NCBI GenBank assembly: GCA_017548125.1
Contig: JAFYNK010000007.1
Coordinates: 1-64,000 of the forward strand
Reading direction: 5' to 3'
Length of the DNA stretch: 64,000 bases
Origin: Bacteroidales bacterium
Lineage (GTDB): Bacteria; Bacteroidota; Bacteroidia; Bacteroidales; F082
Below the pieces are notes generated by a model. That model saw only the letters and a list, made by a program, of their open reading frames with translations. It was not told where the DNA came from and searched no databases. Shown piece by piece: positions 1 through 8,987 of this stretch. The translations under genes and the position numbers were made by a program. Each line of letters opens with the position of its first letter. The stretch's first letter is position 1.

Positions 1-140
1 CATGCTTTATGTTTTTTCTCGGAATCTTTTCGCCTTTCTTTCAATCACATAGCTCGCTATGTTCTTTCAAGAAAAACAAAAATCTTCTCAAAGAAAAATT
101 CATAAATCATTTGCAAAGCAATTTATAGAAATCCCCTTAA
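1..140 (-). repeat. Truncated copy of a dispersed MITE-like inverted-repeat element
   Basis: This stretch matches the reverse complement of 36187-36325 with roughly 13 mismatches over 137 aligned bases, counted by eye. It holds the same central arm TTTCTTTCAATCACATAGC (35-53) and the same end, AATTTATAGAAATC followed by CCCCT. The second palindrome arm is altered here (GCTATG followed by TTCTTTCAAG). The window begins inside the element, so the other terminus is not visible. Confidence 0.85.
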
Positions 141-185
141 TTTGTTTTCATATTATATTTTTTAAAAAATCTAGAGAAAAAATTG

Positions 186-193
186 TAAATTTG
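186..193 (+). promoter_or_regulatory. Bacteroidota -7 promoter element TAAATTTG
   Basis: TAAATTTG matches the TAnnTTTG -7 consensus of the Bacteroidota housekeeping sigma factor. It ends 11 bases before the ATG at 205, so the 5' leader of the LytTR gene would be only a few bases long. Confidence 0.6.
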
Positions 194-204
194 CAATCAC
201 GATT

Positions 205-1128
205 ATGCAAGAAAACAAAAAGAAATATTCATTACGATTCGGCAATAAAGACCTGCCTTCGTTTTTAGTCACTAAAGAAAACATCAGAAGACTGATTTTC
301 TTTACGACAATATATTCTTTGGTGTTTATCAACATATTCCGTCCTTTCAATTCTGAAACATGGATTCCAGGAATTAACACGATGAACTATTTCCTATATT
401 CATCACTAATGGTTCTCGTGGGCTGTGCGCTAATTTCTATCAGCAGAATCATAATGCATATCTTCGTAAAAAAAATCTCGATAGGTTATCTGGAATATAT
501 CATCTGGATCTTTTGCGAAATATCAATATTGGCAGTGTTTTATGTCTTCTTGGCATATAAAGTGGGCTATATCGACAATTACATCGTAGCAAACCCTGAA
601 TTTGCATATTGGGATGCAACATTTGAAATATTAAGAAAAACCATTGCCAACACTACATGGATGCTGCTCATCCCTTATATCATTTCGTTTTTATATCTCT
701 ACAACGAACATCTGATTCGCGTGGTGATACCTCAAAAAGACGAACAGATATTGGAAAAAGAAGAAGGCAAGGTGATTCAGTTTAAAGATGATAAAAACGA
801 AGTCAGATTCACTTTGGCCTGCGATAAAATCATTTACATCGAATCGTCAGACAATTATAGCTCTATAAAATATATAAACAACGAAAAGCTATATGATTTT
901 ATGCTCAGATGCACATTGAAGAAACTGTCAGAAGATTTGAAAGACACACCAATTCAACGATGCCATCGCTCTTTCATGATTAACTTTGAACACGTAGCTT
1001 CATTGAGAAGAGAAAATACAGAAATATGTATCGAATTTGACGTAAAAGGAATAAAAGAAATACCAGTTTCTAAATCCTACAACGAGAAAATAATGGAATC
1101 GTTTGTTACATATTCTAAACATAAATAA
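205..1128 (+). CDS. LytTR-family transcriptional regulator with N-terminal membrane domain
   Basis: A predicted membrane-anchored DNA-binding regulator of 307 aa. Four hydrophobic segments lie at about residues 28-47, 60-86, 93-118 and 148-168. A charged linker follows, then a LytTR DNA-binding domain at about 190-300 that contains the family-typical stretches RCHRSFMIN and IPVSKSY. There is no receiver or kinase domain, so any signal would have to enter through the membrane part. The gene is followed after 8 bp by a secreted TPR protein on the same strand, and the two are probably co-transcribed. The start at 205 directly follows a -7 promoter box. The family assignment is firm. The regulated genes and the signal are unknown. 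Confidence 0.88.
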   Translation: MQENKKKYSLRFGNKDLPSFLVTKENIRRLIFFTTIYSLVFINIFRPFNSETWIPGINTMNYFLYSSLMVLVGCALISISRIIMHIFVKKISIGYLEYIIWIFCEISILAVFYVFLAYKVGYIDNYIVANPEFAYWDATFEILRKTIANTTWMLLIPYIISFLYLYNEHLIRVVIPQKDEQILEKEEGKVIQFKDDKNEVRFTLACDKIIYIESSDNYSSIKYINNEKLYDFMLRCTLKKLSEDLKDTPIQRCHRSFMINFEHVASLRRENTEICIEFDVKGIKEIPVSKSYNEKIMESFVTYSKHK

Positions 1129-1136
1129 TTCCATAA

Positions 1137-3122
1137 ATGAAATCTTTACGATACATAATAATACTGTTTTTCTTACTGTTTGCACACGACGCATTTTCTC
1201 AACTAAACCATAAACATTACATCTTGATGGGCCGCATTGATTTGTCGGAGGAAAACTATTCCGAGGCAATTCACAATTTCAACATGGCAATCATCGCCAA
1301 GCCCAACGACTTTGAAGGATATTTTCTAAGAGGTATCGCCAAATACAGTCTCAACGATTTCACTGGAGCGGTGAAGGACTTTACCAAGACGCTCGAGATA
1401 CACCCTCTTTATGTACGCGCTTATCATTATAGAGGCATCTCCAACGACAGGCTTGGCAACTTTGCTGATGCTAAAAACGATTACAAGAACGCGATAAAAC
1501 TTGATCCTTACGACCCGGAACTTCATATCGCTCTCGGTTCAACCAAGCTGCATCTTAATGATTTCGAGAATGCTATAGCAAGTTTTGACACGGCGTTAAT
1601 CATCAATCCTAGCAATGCCAACGCTTATATCAACAGAGGCGTCGCTAAAAGATTCCTTAATCGTCTCGACGACGCCATTGACGACCTCGACAAGGCTGTT
1701 TATTACGATTTCTTCAATATCGAAGCTTTGGTAAGAAGAGGCATCATACAGATGGAACGCGAGAAATATCAAGAAGCGATGGCTGACTTTAACAACGCTC
1801 TTAAAATGGATAAAGACAATCCTATCGTCTTCTTCAACAGAGGTACTGTACACCTTAACATGGGCGATACAATAGCAGCGCTCAAAGATTATGAGCGCGT
1901 CAACAACCTCGACCAACGCAATGCGTTAACATATTTTAACAGAGCTATCATTTACGGAATGTTAAAAGAAGACGACATCGCATTGGCGCTCTTCGATAAG
2001 GTGATTGAGATTAACCCAGAAAATATTTACGGCTATTTCAACAGAGGAATTTTATATTATAAAATGAAAGAGCTTGACAATGCTGAACAGGACTTCTCTA
2101 AAGTAATAGAATTGTTCCCCGACTTCATCGATGCATGGGTTAACAGATCTGTGGTGAGATTTGAGAAAGGCGACATCAAAGGCGCTGAAGCCGACAGATA
2201 TAAGTCCAAAGAAATAATAAATATGGTGAGCGGAAATGAGAAAAGCATTGACTCGCTTTATAATGTTTATTCTAAATCTATCGATTACGACAAAATTATC
2301 GCTTTCGAATCTGACTTCTCAAACGGCGACAAAGGCGGAAAACTCGCACAATTCTCAGCCGTCAACATCAAGCCGTTCAGCGATTTCATCATCTGCGTCG
2401 ATAAATTCAATTCTGACAACAAATCTCCAAATAACAATCATTTCGTAGATGCTACATTGAGTTATATCAATGAAAATAAGCAGCTTAACGGTTTGAGACT
2501 AGTTTATATGCCTGCTGATTTCTCTAATGAAAACTATCAGTCGTATCTCAACGATTCTATTATTGAAACTATCGGCGACAAAGACTTAAGGTCATTCCTT
2601 AAAGGTATTTCCAATTATGAAATTTATAATTACCAACATGCGGAAAACCACTTCAATTCATTGATTGGCAACGCGATTTACGATATTTACGCAAACATTA
2701 ATATAGCTTCATTACAAAAGGAAAAGGCTGAGCTTGTTTTAATAAATCAGAACTACAACGATCCGATAACTATCAACTATAAAAAAAGCTCCGACAACAA
2801 AAGCGATATTGCTGTAGCGCAATCAAAACCTAATTACCAAGATGCGTTAAACAGCATTTCATTAGCTTTGAAAAAGAATTCTTCAAATCCATTCATCTGG
2901 TATAATATGGGCAATCTGCATTTGCAGATGCAGGAATTTCACAAAGCCATCGACGATTATACGCAAGCCATCAAATACGAGAAAAACCTTGCTGAAGCGT
3001 ATTACAACAGAGGCTTGACATTATTATATCTCGGTGAAAAAGAATTGGCACGCAGCGATTTAAGCAAAGCTGGCGAATTAGGAATCAAAGAAGCCTATGC
3101 GGTAATGAAAAGATTTTTTTGA
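1137..3122 (+). CDS. Secreted tetratricopeptide-repeat protein
   Basis: A 661 aa protein with an N-terminal signal peptide (residues 1-22, ending AFSQ). About ten consecutive TPR units follow at roughly residues 25-370, with recurrent patterns such as AYYNRG, INRGVAKRFLN and FFNRGTVHLN. A non-repeat region of about 200 residues comes next, and two more TPRs lie near the C-terminus (about 580-650). TPR arrays serve as protein-protein scaffolds, and here the protein would act in the periplasm or on the outer membrane. It lies 8 bp downstream of the LytTR regulator and is probably translated from the same mRNA. The N-terminal array would be consistent with an outer-membrane complex subunit, but nothing in the sequence fixes a partner. 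Confidence 0.85.
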   Translation: MKSLRYIIILFFLLFAHDAFSQLNHKHYILMGRIDLSEENYSEAIHNFNMAIIAKPNDFEGYFLRGIAKYSLNDFTGAVKDFTKTLEIHPLYVRAYHYRGISNDRLGNFADAKNDYKNAIKLDPYDPELHIALGSTKLHLNDFENAIASFDTALIINPSNANAYINRGVAKRFLNRLDDAIDDLDKAVYYDFFNIEALVRRGIIQMEREKYQEAMADFNNALKMDKDNPIVFFNRGTVHLNMGDTIAALKDYERVNNLDQRNALTYFNRAIIYGMLKEDDIALALFDKVIEINPENIYGYFNRGILYYKMKELDNAEQDFSKVIELFPDFIDAWVNRSVVRFEKGDIKGAEADRYKSKEIINMVSGNEKSIDSLYNVYSKSIDYDKIIAFESDFSNGDKGGKLAQFSAVNIKPFSDFIICVDKFNSDNKSPNNNHFVDATLSYINENKQLNGLRLVYMPADFSNENYQSYLNDSIIETIGDKDLRSFLKGISNYEIYNYQHAENHFNSLIGNAIYDIYANINIASLQKEKAELVLINQNYNDPITINYKKSSDNKSDIAVAQSKPNYQDALNSISLALKKNSSNPFIWYNMGNLHLQMQEFHKAIDDYTQAIKYEKNLAEAYYNRGLTLLYLGEKELARSDLSKAGELGIKEAYAVMKRFF

Positions 3123-3143
3123 TCGAAACATTAAAAAATTTTC

Positions 3144-3151
3144 TATCTTTA
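3144..3151 (+). promoter_or_regulatory. Probable -7 promoter element TATCTTTA
   Basis: TATCTTTA differs from the TAnnTTTG consensus at one position and lies 25 bases before the ATG at 3177. It suggests the small lipocalin-like gene has its own promoter. Confidence 0.4.
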
Positions 3152-3176
3152 CTGCATAAACAAATTGTAATTTATC

Positions 3177-3593
3177 ATGAAAAAGAAAGTATTGTTGATA
3201 ATATTGACTATCATTATATTATGCGTTTTAGTTCTCGTAATATGGACGATTTCGAGACCTAAGGAATATAAACCAGAAATGATAGAACCAGAAGTGTTTG
3301 AAGCTCAGGTCTATGACTCTGATTTAATAATTGGATTATGGCAGACAGGAAGCGTTCATTACAGATACAATGAAGACGGAAGCGGATGGACATGGGACAC
3401 AGCCGATGACGTTATGGAATCGGAAGCAGGCAAATTCACTTGGGAACTAAACAAAAACAGGTTCTTGCATTTTCATCAAATGGAGATAGGTGGAATAGTG
3501 CCTAAAGCATATACAATCACAAAGTTAGACCTTGCCAATATGGAATATAAAGACGATTTTGGTGTTAAATGGGTCTTTGTCAAAGTTGAATAA
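3177..3593 (+). CDS. Small membrane-anchored lipocalin-like protein
   Basis: A 138 aa protein. Residues 5-26 form one strongly hydrophobic segment, either an uncleaved signal anchor or a signal peptide. The rest (about 50-138) has the pattern of small lipocalin-like beta-barrel domains in Bacteroidota: IIGLWQTGS at the start, YRYNEDGSGWTWD with a possible turn, and a closing strand WVFVKVE. A ligand cannot be inferred. The stop at 3593 is one base from the stop of the convergent gene at 3595, leaving no room for a classical terminator between them. It could instead be an unrelated beta-rich domain. Confidence 0.6.
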   Translation: MKKKVLLIILTIIILCVLVLVIWTISRPKEYKPEMIEPEVFEAQVYDSDLIIGLWQTGSVHYRYNEDGSGWTWDTADDVMESEAGKFTWELNKNRFLHFHQMEIGGIVPKAYTITKLDLANMEYKDDFGVKWVFVKVE

Positions 3594-3594
3594 A

Positions 3595-5199
3595 TTAATT
3601 ATTCATCTTTATAATCTTTGGCATTTTATCTTTAAACTGAGGCATCGTCATGCCAATGGAAGCGTTGATATATGTAGGATCGCATACATAATATTTCTTT
3701 CCGCCATACGAAAACATATCACCTTCCAGATTGACATTTTCTCCGAAACATACTGCTGTCGCGAGATGTCCTTCATATTGCAAGCCAACGACTTTAGCAT
3801 CTGTATAATTCGTCACAAGCCATGCAAACAACGCTGAACGGTCTTCACAGTCGCTGTATGGATAAGCGATGACTTCTTCTGGATAGAAATATTTTTCGTA
3901 GCCGAATTGCTGTTCATCGGTTTTATATTCGAAGGCTGTCTGAACAAAATTAAGAAGAATATCAATAAACTGAACCGCCGAATATTGTTGTTTTATTTCG
4001 TTAAGTTTATTATTAAAGACGGTTTGAGCTTCGATGGAAATTGGTGACGCGAAATAGATTGGGAAAACTGTCATCGGGACATCGTTGAGATAAGCGATAT
4101 GTGAGCTGTTGTAAGGAAGTTCAATTTTAGAGTCGATTTTTTTAAAATCCAGCACTCTTTTGACATCGCATTTTCCCATATTCAACTGACGATAAAAATC
4201 TAATCCAATCTGTTTCAGATTGTTATCTTGGTTATTATAATCGTAGGTGTAAATACTTTCGTTAGAATTTCCTCCGCCATAGATGGAATAATATTTCAAC
4301 TGAGAAGCGCTGCCTTCATCAAAACGGAAGAAAGAATAAGAATAAACTTCTTTTTTGTTATCTATGGCAGCCAAGAGAGTCAATCTGTTAGAGTTTTTGC
4401 CTCTTGCTACTTTAACTTTGAAACCGCCTTCATTGCGTAGCATATAGAAATTAAACAAAACACGGTTGTCGATGTCGGCGAAAATGTTTTCAGACAAAGA
4501 GCGCAAAAGACAGAAATATCCCCAATCGTTAAGTCCCATTTCCTTTACATAATCGTCAATCTGTTTCCATAAGAGCGAAGTCTCCTGTGTCATCGTTGAT
4601 ATTTCTTCAAAATAATCGGCGACATCAGATTCCTTAATGCCATTATTTTTAAGGCGAAGTTTCTCATCCACTTTGAAATCAAGTTTCTTTCCATAAAAAT
4701 CAATGCTCACGTTAGAGCCTGAAGCGACTTTTTTAACATAAGAAGAAAAATCAGAGATTTCATTTACATTTTTGACGCCAGTATTCGTGACGACTTTTCT
4801 GACGACATAATTGTCAGAAGACGAGTGGCTTGTGTTGTTTTCGCCATCATTGATGTTTGAGATATCAGATATTTGAGGAAGATTTTCTGTATCTTTATAT
4901 TGCACTTCATTAGATTCGATATCTGTCAGCTGCGACTTGTCGGCAACAGGAATTTGCTTAAGTTTAGGCAGCGACATTGAGAGCTCTTGATTTGCAAACT
5001 CTTCATAAAGCTCCCAGCTTTTTCTGATAAATTCAGCATATTCTGCATTAGCTTTTGTTACATAATCTTGATATTCATTTTTCATTTTATCAAACTCTTT
5101 TTGGTATGAATCTTTCATTTGTTGAAAATTATCAACTTGAGCTATTGATGAAATGAATGTGGAGCATAAAACTGTCAAAAAAGCTAATTTCTTTATCAT
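3595..5199 (-). CDS. Secreted transglutaminase-like domain protein
   Basis: A 534 aa protein with a signal peptide (about residues 1-20). A coiled, lysine/glutamate-rich segment lies at about 22-75 and a low-complexity serine/asparagine stretch at about 110-130. The C-terminal 100 residues look like a transglutaminase or papain-like fold: DCEDRSALF supplies a candidate catalytic Cys451, YEGHLATAV a candidate His478, and VCDPTY a candidate Asp507. Such domains act as cysteine proteases, amidases or cross-linkers. The gene starts 11 bp after hydF and is oriented the same way, so it may be read through from the hydEGF operon, although a functional link to hydrogenase maturation is not obvious. 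The middle of the protein is not recognised. Confidence 0.65.
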   Translation of the reverse strand: MIKKLAFLTVLCSTFISSIAQVDNFQQMKDSYQKEFDKMKNEYQDYVTKANAEYAEFIRKSWELYEEFANQELSMSLPKLKQIPVADKSQLTDIESNEVQYKDTENLPQISDISNINDGENNTSHSSSDNYVVRKVVTNTGVKNVNEISDFSSYVKKVASGSNVSIDFYGKKLDFKVDEKLRLKNNGIKESDVADYFEEISTMTQETSLLWKQIDDYVKEMGLNDWGYFCLLRSLSENIFADIDNRVLFNFYMLRNEGGFKVKVARGKNSNRLTLLAAIDNKKEVYSYSFFRFDEGSASQLKYYSIYGGGNSNESIYTYDYNNQDNNLKQIGLDFYRQLNMGKCDVKRVLDFKKIDSKIELPYNSSHIAYLNDVPMTVFPIYFASPISIEAQTVFNNKLNEIKQQYSAVQFIDILLNFVQTAFEYKTDEQQFGYEKYFYPEEVIAYPYSDCEDRSALFAWLVTNYTDAKVVGLQYEGHLATAVCFGENVNLEGDMFSYGGKKYYVCDPTYINASIGMTMPQFKDKMPKIIKMNN

Positions 5200-5210
5200 G
5201 ATATTAATTT

Positions 5211-6392
5211 TTATATTGTTACCTTATTTAATATTCCTGTCAGAGCTGCTATTGCGATTCCGTAGTTTGTTATTGGCACATTTTGCGCTTTGGCTCTACG
5301 AACGCGTGACAATACATGTCTTCGAGTGAACATACAAGCGCCGCAGTGGATTATCAAGTCGTATGATGACAGGTCTTCAGGGAAATCGTTGCCGGAGACG
5401 ATGTCAATCAGTAACTCCTCGCCGAATTTGTTTCTCAACATACGAGGCAGCTTCACTCTTCCTATGTCTTCGTTCTGAGGGATGTGAGAGCAAGCCTCCG
5501 CGATGAGTATTTTCGCGTTATTAGGAAGCGACATCAAGACGTCGGCGGCTTCACGGAAAGTGTCGATGTCGCCTTTATGACGTGCCATCAGCACTGAGAA
5601 CGAAGTCAGTTTTGTTTCTTTAGGAGTTAATGTTTGCACTTGGGCGAATGCCTGAGAGTCTGTTATTATCAATGCTGGAGGCGTTTTGAGGCTTTCGAGC
5701 ATCTGAGGCAGTTCTTCTGGGGCGCAGCATAAAGCGAGCGCGTGCTTGTCGAGGAGATTACGCAGAGTAACCACCTGAGGCTGTATCAGCCTTCCCTTTG
5801 GGGCGGAGGCGTCTTGTGGCATCACCAGCACCACCACATCACCTTCTTTCACCAGTGAGTAAGTTATATCGTCGAGGTTGTCGTCTTTTTTATATAATGA
5901 TGCCATTTTATCCAACAACATATCTATCCCGATATTTTCTTTCGCAGAAATAGGATAAACATCTTCTTTCAAAACATCTTTCCATAATGCTAAATATCTC
6001 TCCTGAGTTCCTGAATCACACTTTGTCATCACGAAGATTACAGGTATATCAGCATTTCTGAAGAAGTCGAGCCATTCTGTCTCGTGAGAGGCATCTTCAG
6101 GTTCTCCTGTGATGAGAATCATCGCCATGTCAACCTGTTGCGCTGCGCGTCTTGTCCTTTCATTACGCATGAGTCCGAGTTCGCCGATGTCGTCGAAGCC
6201 GGCGGTGTCGCCTATGACGGCAGCTCCAATTCCAGGAAGCTCGATGTTTTTCCAGACGGTGTCGGTGGTGGTTCCAGCCACGTCTGACACTATAGACACA
6301 TCCTGTCCGGCAATGGCGTTGAGCAATGTAGATTTTCCGACATTACGTCTGCCGAAGACACCTATATGATAACGGTTTGAGCGTTGCATCAT
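5211..6392 (-). CDS. hydF: [FeFe]-hydrogenase H-cluster maturation GTPase HydF
   Basis: HydF is the scaffold on which the 2Fe subcluster of the [FeFe]-hydrogenase H-cluster is assembled before delivery to the apo-enzyme. The 393 aa protein has an N-terminal GTPase domain with P-loop GRRNVGKST, DVAGTTTD, DTAG and TKCD motifs. A dimerisation domain follows, then a C-terminal [4Fe-4S]-binding domain with C301-x-H303 and H349-C350-x2-C353, which matches the HydF cluster motif. It is the third maturase in the order hydE, hydG, hydF and starts 11 bp after hydG. No hydrogenase structural gene lies in the window, so the maturases must serve an enzyme encoded elsewhere. Confidence 0.96.
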   Translation of the reverse strand: MMQRSNRYHIGVFGRRNVGKSTLLNAIAGQDVSIVSDVAGTTTDTVWKNIELPGIGAAVIGDTAGFDDIGELGLMRNERTRRAAQQVDMAMILITGEPEDASHETEWLDFFRNADIPVIFVMTKCDSGTQERYLALWKDVLKEDVYPISAKENIGIDMLLDKMASLYKKDDNLDDITYSLVKEGDVVVLVMPQDASAPKGRLIQPQVVTLRNLLDKHALALCCAPEELPQMLESLKTPPALIITDSQAFAQVQTLTPKETKLTSFSVLMARHKGDIDTFREAADVLMSLPNNAKILIAEACSHIPQNEDIGRVKLPRMLRNKFGEELLIDIVSGNDFPEDLSSYDLIIHCGACMFTRRHVLSRVRRAKAQNVPITNYGIAIAALTGILNKVTI

Positions 6393-6403
6393 CTACATTT
6401 TTA

Positions 6404-7822
6404 TTAAAACCTAAAATCTCTTTCGCCTTTGTCGATGGCATCGAGATATTTCGCTGCTGTGGCGCGTGCCTTTTCATTTGGGACGGTCTGCAACAGACGT
6501 TCTATCATCGCTTTGGCTTTTTCCTTGACTTCAGGCGATGCGTAGTCGTTGGTATATTCCTTCAATGTAATCAAGGCATTAGGCAGGCAGCAGTTAGCTA
6601 TCTGGCCGTTTTTAAGCAATGCCATGAAGCGGTCGCCTGTTCTTCCTTCGCGATAGCAGGCTGTACAGAAGCTAGGGATATGGTCGAGGTCGAGGAGCCA
6701 TCCTACGACTTGGTCGAGGGTTCTGTTGTCGGCGATGTCGAACTGGGCTGAGTTTTCGTTTTCAGGTTCAGGCTCTACGTAGCCGCCGACGCTTGTGCGC
6801 GAGCCGCCGCTAATCTGAGAGATGCCGAGTTCAAGGAGGCGAGCGCGGCTCTTCTCGCTCTCACGGGTTGAGATAATCATACCAGTGTAAGGAACAGCGA
6901 TTCTTATTATCGCTACTATTCTGAAGAAAATGTCGTCAGGAACGGCGTTCTTGAAGTCAGAAGTGTCGATGTCGTCTGCCATACAGAGACGCGGCACGCT
7001 GATGGTGTGAGGTCCAACGCCATAAGTCGCTTCGAGATGCTCAGCATGCATAAGCAAGCCGACAAAGTCATAACGGTATGTCTCTAATCCGAACAACACG
7101 CCAATGCCAACGTCGTCGATGCCGCCTTGCATTGCTCTGTCCATGGCCTCAGTATGATATGCGTAATTGCTCTTAGGACCTGTCGGATGTAAAGCCTCGT
7201 AATTCTTCTTGTTATATGTCTCTTGGAAAAGAATGTAAGTGCCGATGCCAGCATCGCGTAGTTTCTGATAATTCTCTACTGTTGTAGCAGCGATGTTCAC
7301 ATTGACGCGGCGTATCGCGCCGTTTTTATGTTTTATGCTATAAATAGTCTTGATGCTTTCTAAGATATATTCGATAGGGTTTTCAACAGGATGTTCGCCA
7401 GCCTCGAGAGCGAGACGTTTGTGTCCCATATCCTGCAATGCTATCACTTCTTGACGAATCTCTTCCTGTGATAACTTCTTGCGACGTATGGTCTTGTTCT
7501 TCAAATGATAAGGACAATAGACGCATCCGTTAACGCAGTAGTTGGAGAGGTAAAGAGGAGCAAACATAACGATTCTGTTTCCATAGAAACGATGTTTTAT
7601 CTCGCGTGCTATTTCATAGATTTCGTTTATCACTTCCTTGTCGTCGCATTCGAGCAAGAGAGCTGCTTCTCTATGGGTGAGGCCTTTGCATTCACGAGCC
7701 TTCTGTAAAATAGATTTTATAAGTTCTTTGTTGCCGTTGTTGTCTTTGGCATATTCAATAGTGCTTAGAATCTCTTCATCACTGATGAATTCTTCTGCTA
7801 TTTTTGACTTTATGTCGTACAT
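6404..7822 (-). CDS. hydG: [FeFe]-hydrogenase maturase HydG (radical SAM tyrosine lyase)
   Basis: HydG cleaves tyrosine to p-cresol, CO and cyanide and builds the Fe(CO)2CN synthon for the H-cluster. The 472 aa protein has the radical SAM motif C96-x3-C100-x2-C103 in a TIM-barrel. It also has the HydG-specific C-terminal motif CX2CX22C (C386, C389, C412) that binds the auxiliary cluster with the dangler iron. This second motif separates HydG from its relative ThiH. The length is typical of the family. The gene lies 21 bp after hydE and 11 bp before hydF on the same strand, a compact maturation operon. Confidence 0.96.
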   Translation of the reverse strand: MYDIKSKIAEEFISDEEILSTIEYAKDNNGNKELIKSILQKARECKGLTHREAALLLECDDKEVINEIYEIAREIKHRFYGNRIVMFAPLYLSNYCVNGCVYCPYHLKNKTIRRKKLSQEEIRQEVIALQDMGHKRLALEAGEHPVENPIEYILESIKTIYSIKHKNGAIRRVNVNIAATTVENYQKLRDAGIGTYILFQETYNKKNYEALHPTGPKSNYAYHTEAMDRAMQGGIDDVGIGVLFGLETYRYDFVGLLMHAEHLEATYGVGPHTISVPRLCMADDIDTSDFKNAVPDDIFFRIVAIIRIAVPYTGMIISTRESEKSRARLLELGISQISGGSRTSVGGYVEPEPENENSAQFDIADNRTLDQVVGWLLDLDHIPSFCTACYREGRTGDRFMALLKNGQIANCCLPNALITLKEYTNDYASPEVKEKAKAMIERLLQTVPNEKARATAAKYLDAIDKGERDFRF

Positions 7823-7843
7823 CGTGTTTGTTTTTTTTTGTTT

Positions 7844-8923
7844 TTAAATTAAGTTATTGTCAGTTTTTTTATAGTCACCGCGGCCATAATTGATATTATA
7901 ACCGATAGCGTTGAGTCGTTGTTCAAGTTGTTCCATCTGTTGGGCCGATTCAGCACCAGTGCTTTTTTTATTGTCGTATATCGAATATTTTTTACGTTGT
8001 TCAACAGGCGACACATTAGGCATGACCACATTGGCTCCGGCGAGTATGGCGCGTTCCATTCCGTTGTGGCACAATGTAGCTAGGGCTGTCGTTGCAGGGA
8101 GCAGCGCGTTGGGGAAACGAAGACGCAGCAGCGATACCATGAGTATTGTCTGTTCTACCGTCCCCGGATTGCAATTTTGGAAAGGAGTGTTGGTTGCAGG
8201 GAGAAACGGTCCCACTCCGATCATCTGAGGCTCCAGTTCTTCCAGGAACCTTATGTCTTCATAAAGATGTTCCGCTGTCTGTCCTGGGCTGCCAATCATC
8301 ATGCCGCTTCCGGTCTGGAAGCCAAGTTCTTTAAGGGTGAAGAGGCAGCTGCGACGGTTTTCGGAGCTCATATTAGACGGATGTAGGTAAGAATAATGTT
8401 CATCGTTGCGAGTCTCATGACGCAACAAAAAACGGTCGGCGCCGGCATCTTTAAAGGCCTTGTAAGCCTCAGCGCTGCGTTCGCCCACCGATAACGTTAT
8501 TGCTTTGTCGGGATAAGTGGCTCTTACTGTCTTGACTACGTCGGTGATCCATTCGTCGTTTTGTCTCGGATCTTCGCCGCCTTGCATGACGAAAGTGTTG
8601 AATCCCAATTCTGCGCCGTCTTTGCAACATTCCAATATCTCATCTTTCGACAGACGATAACGTTGTGCGTTTGTGTTGGAAGCGCGTATTCCGCAGTAGT
8701 TGCAGTTGTTTTTACAATATGAGCTTATCTCTATCAAGGCTCTCACGAAAACGCCTCTGCCATAATTACGTACAGCCATTTCGGCTGCTTTGTCATGCAG
8801 ATATTCTCTTTCGTTTTCATTGAGAGAAGAAAGCAAAATCATCCATTCTTCGCGGTTAAGTTTATCTCCCGAAGCAAGACGATCTATAATTTCGCGATGA
8901 TGATAATTTTCTTTTTCGTACAT
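7844..8923 (-). CDS. hydE: [FeFe]-hydrogenase maturase HydE (radical SAM)
   Basis: HydE is the radical SAM enzyme that processes the HydG product during assembly of the 2Fe subcluster. The radical SAM motif is CKNNCNYC (C70, C74, C77 counted from the chosen start), followed by the BATS-type C-terminal half. I chose the ATG at 8923, giving 359 aa. The reading frame can be extended to a TTG at 8938, but that codon lies inside the promoter element TACTTTTG (8928-8935), so it is unlikely to be translated. The resulting mRNA would be leaderless or nearly so. This is the first gene of the hydE-hydG-hydF operon. Confidence 0.95.
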   Translation of the reverse strand: MYEKENYHHREIIDRLASGDKLNREEWMILLSSLNENEREYLHDKAAEMAVRNYGRGVFVRALIEISSYCKNNCNYCGIRASNTNAQRYRLSKDEILECCKDGAELGFNTFVMQGGEDPRQNDEWITDVVKTVRATYPDKAITLSVGERSAEAYKAFKDAGADRFLLRHETRNDEHYSYLHPSNMSSENRRSCLFTLKELGFQTGSGMMIGSPGQTAEHLYEDIRFLEELEPQMIGVGPFLPATNTPFQNCNPGTVEQTILMVSLLRLRFPNALLPATTALATLCHNGMERAILAGANVVMPNVSPVEQRKKYSIYDNKKSTGAESAQQMEQLEQRLNAIGYNINYGRGDYKKTDNNLI

Positions 8924-8927
8924 GATA

Positions 8928-8935
8928 CAAAAGTA
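8928..8935 (-). promoter_or_regulatory. -7 promoter element TACTTTTG of the hydEGF operon
   Basis: On the minus strand TACTTTTG fits TAnnTTTG and ends four bases before the hydE ATG. It decides the hydE start, because the upstream in-frame TTG overlaps the box, and it predicts a transcript beginning at or next to the initiation codon. Confidence 0.6.
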
Positions 8936-8987
8936 CAAAATAAAAGTAAAATCTATATTGACTTTAGAAAATTAATAACGTAAAAAA

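Noticed and set aside
5211..8923. A hydrogenase structural gene near the maturases
   Set aside because: No product in the window has the H-cluster cysteine motifs of an [FeFe]-hydrogenase.
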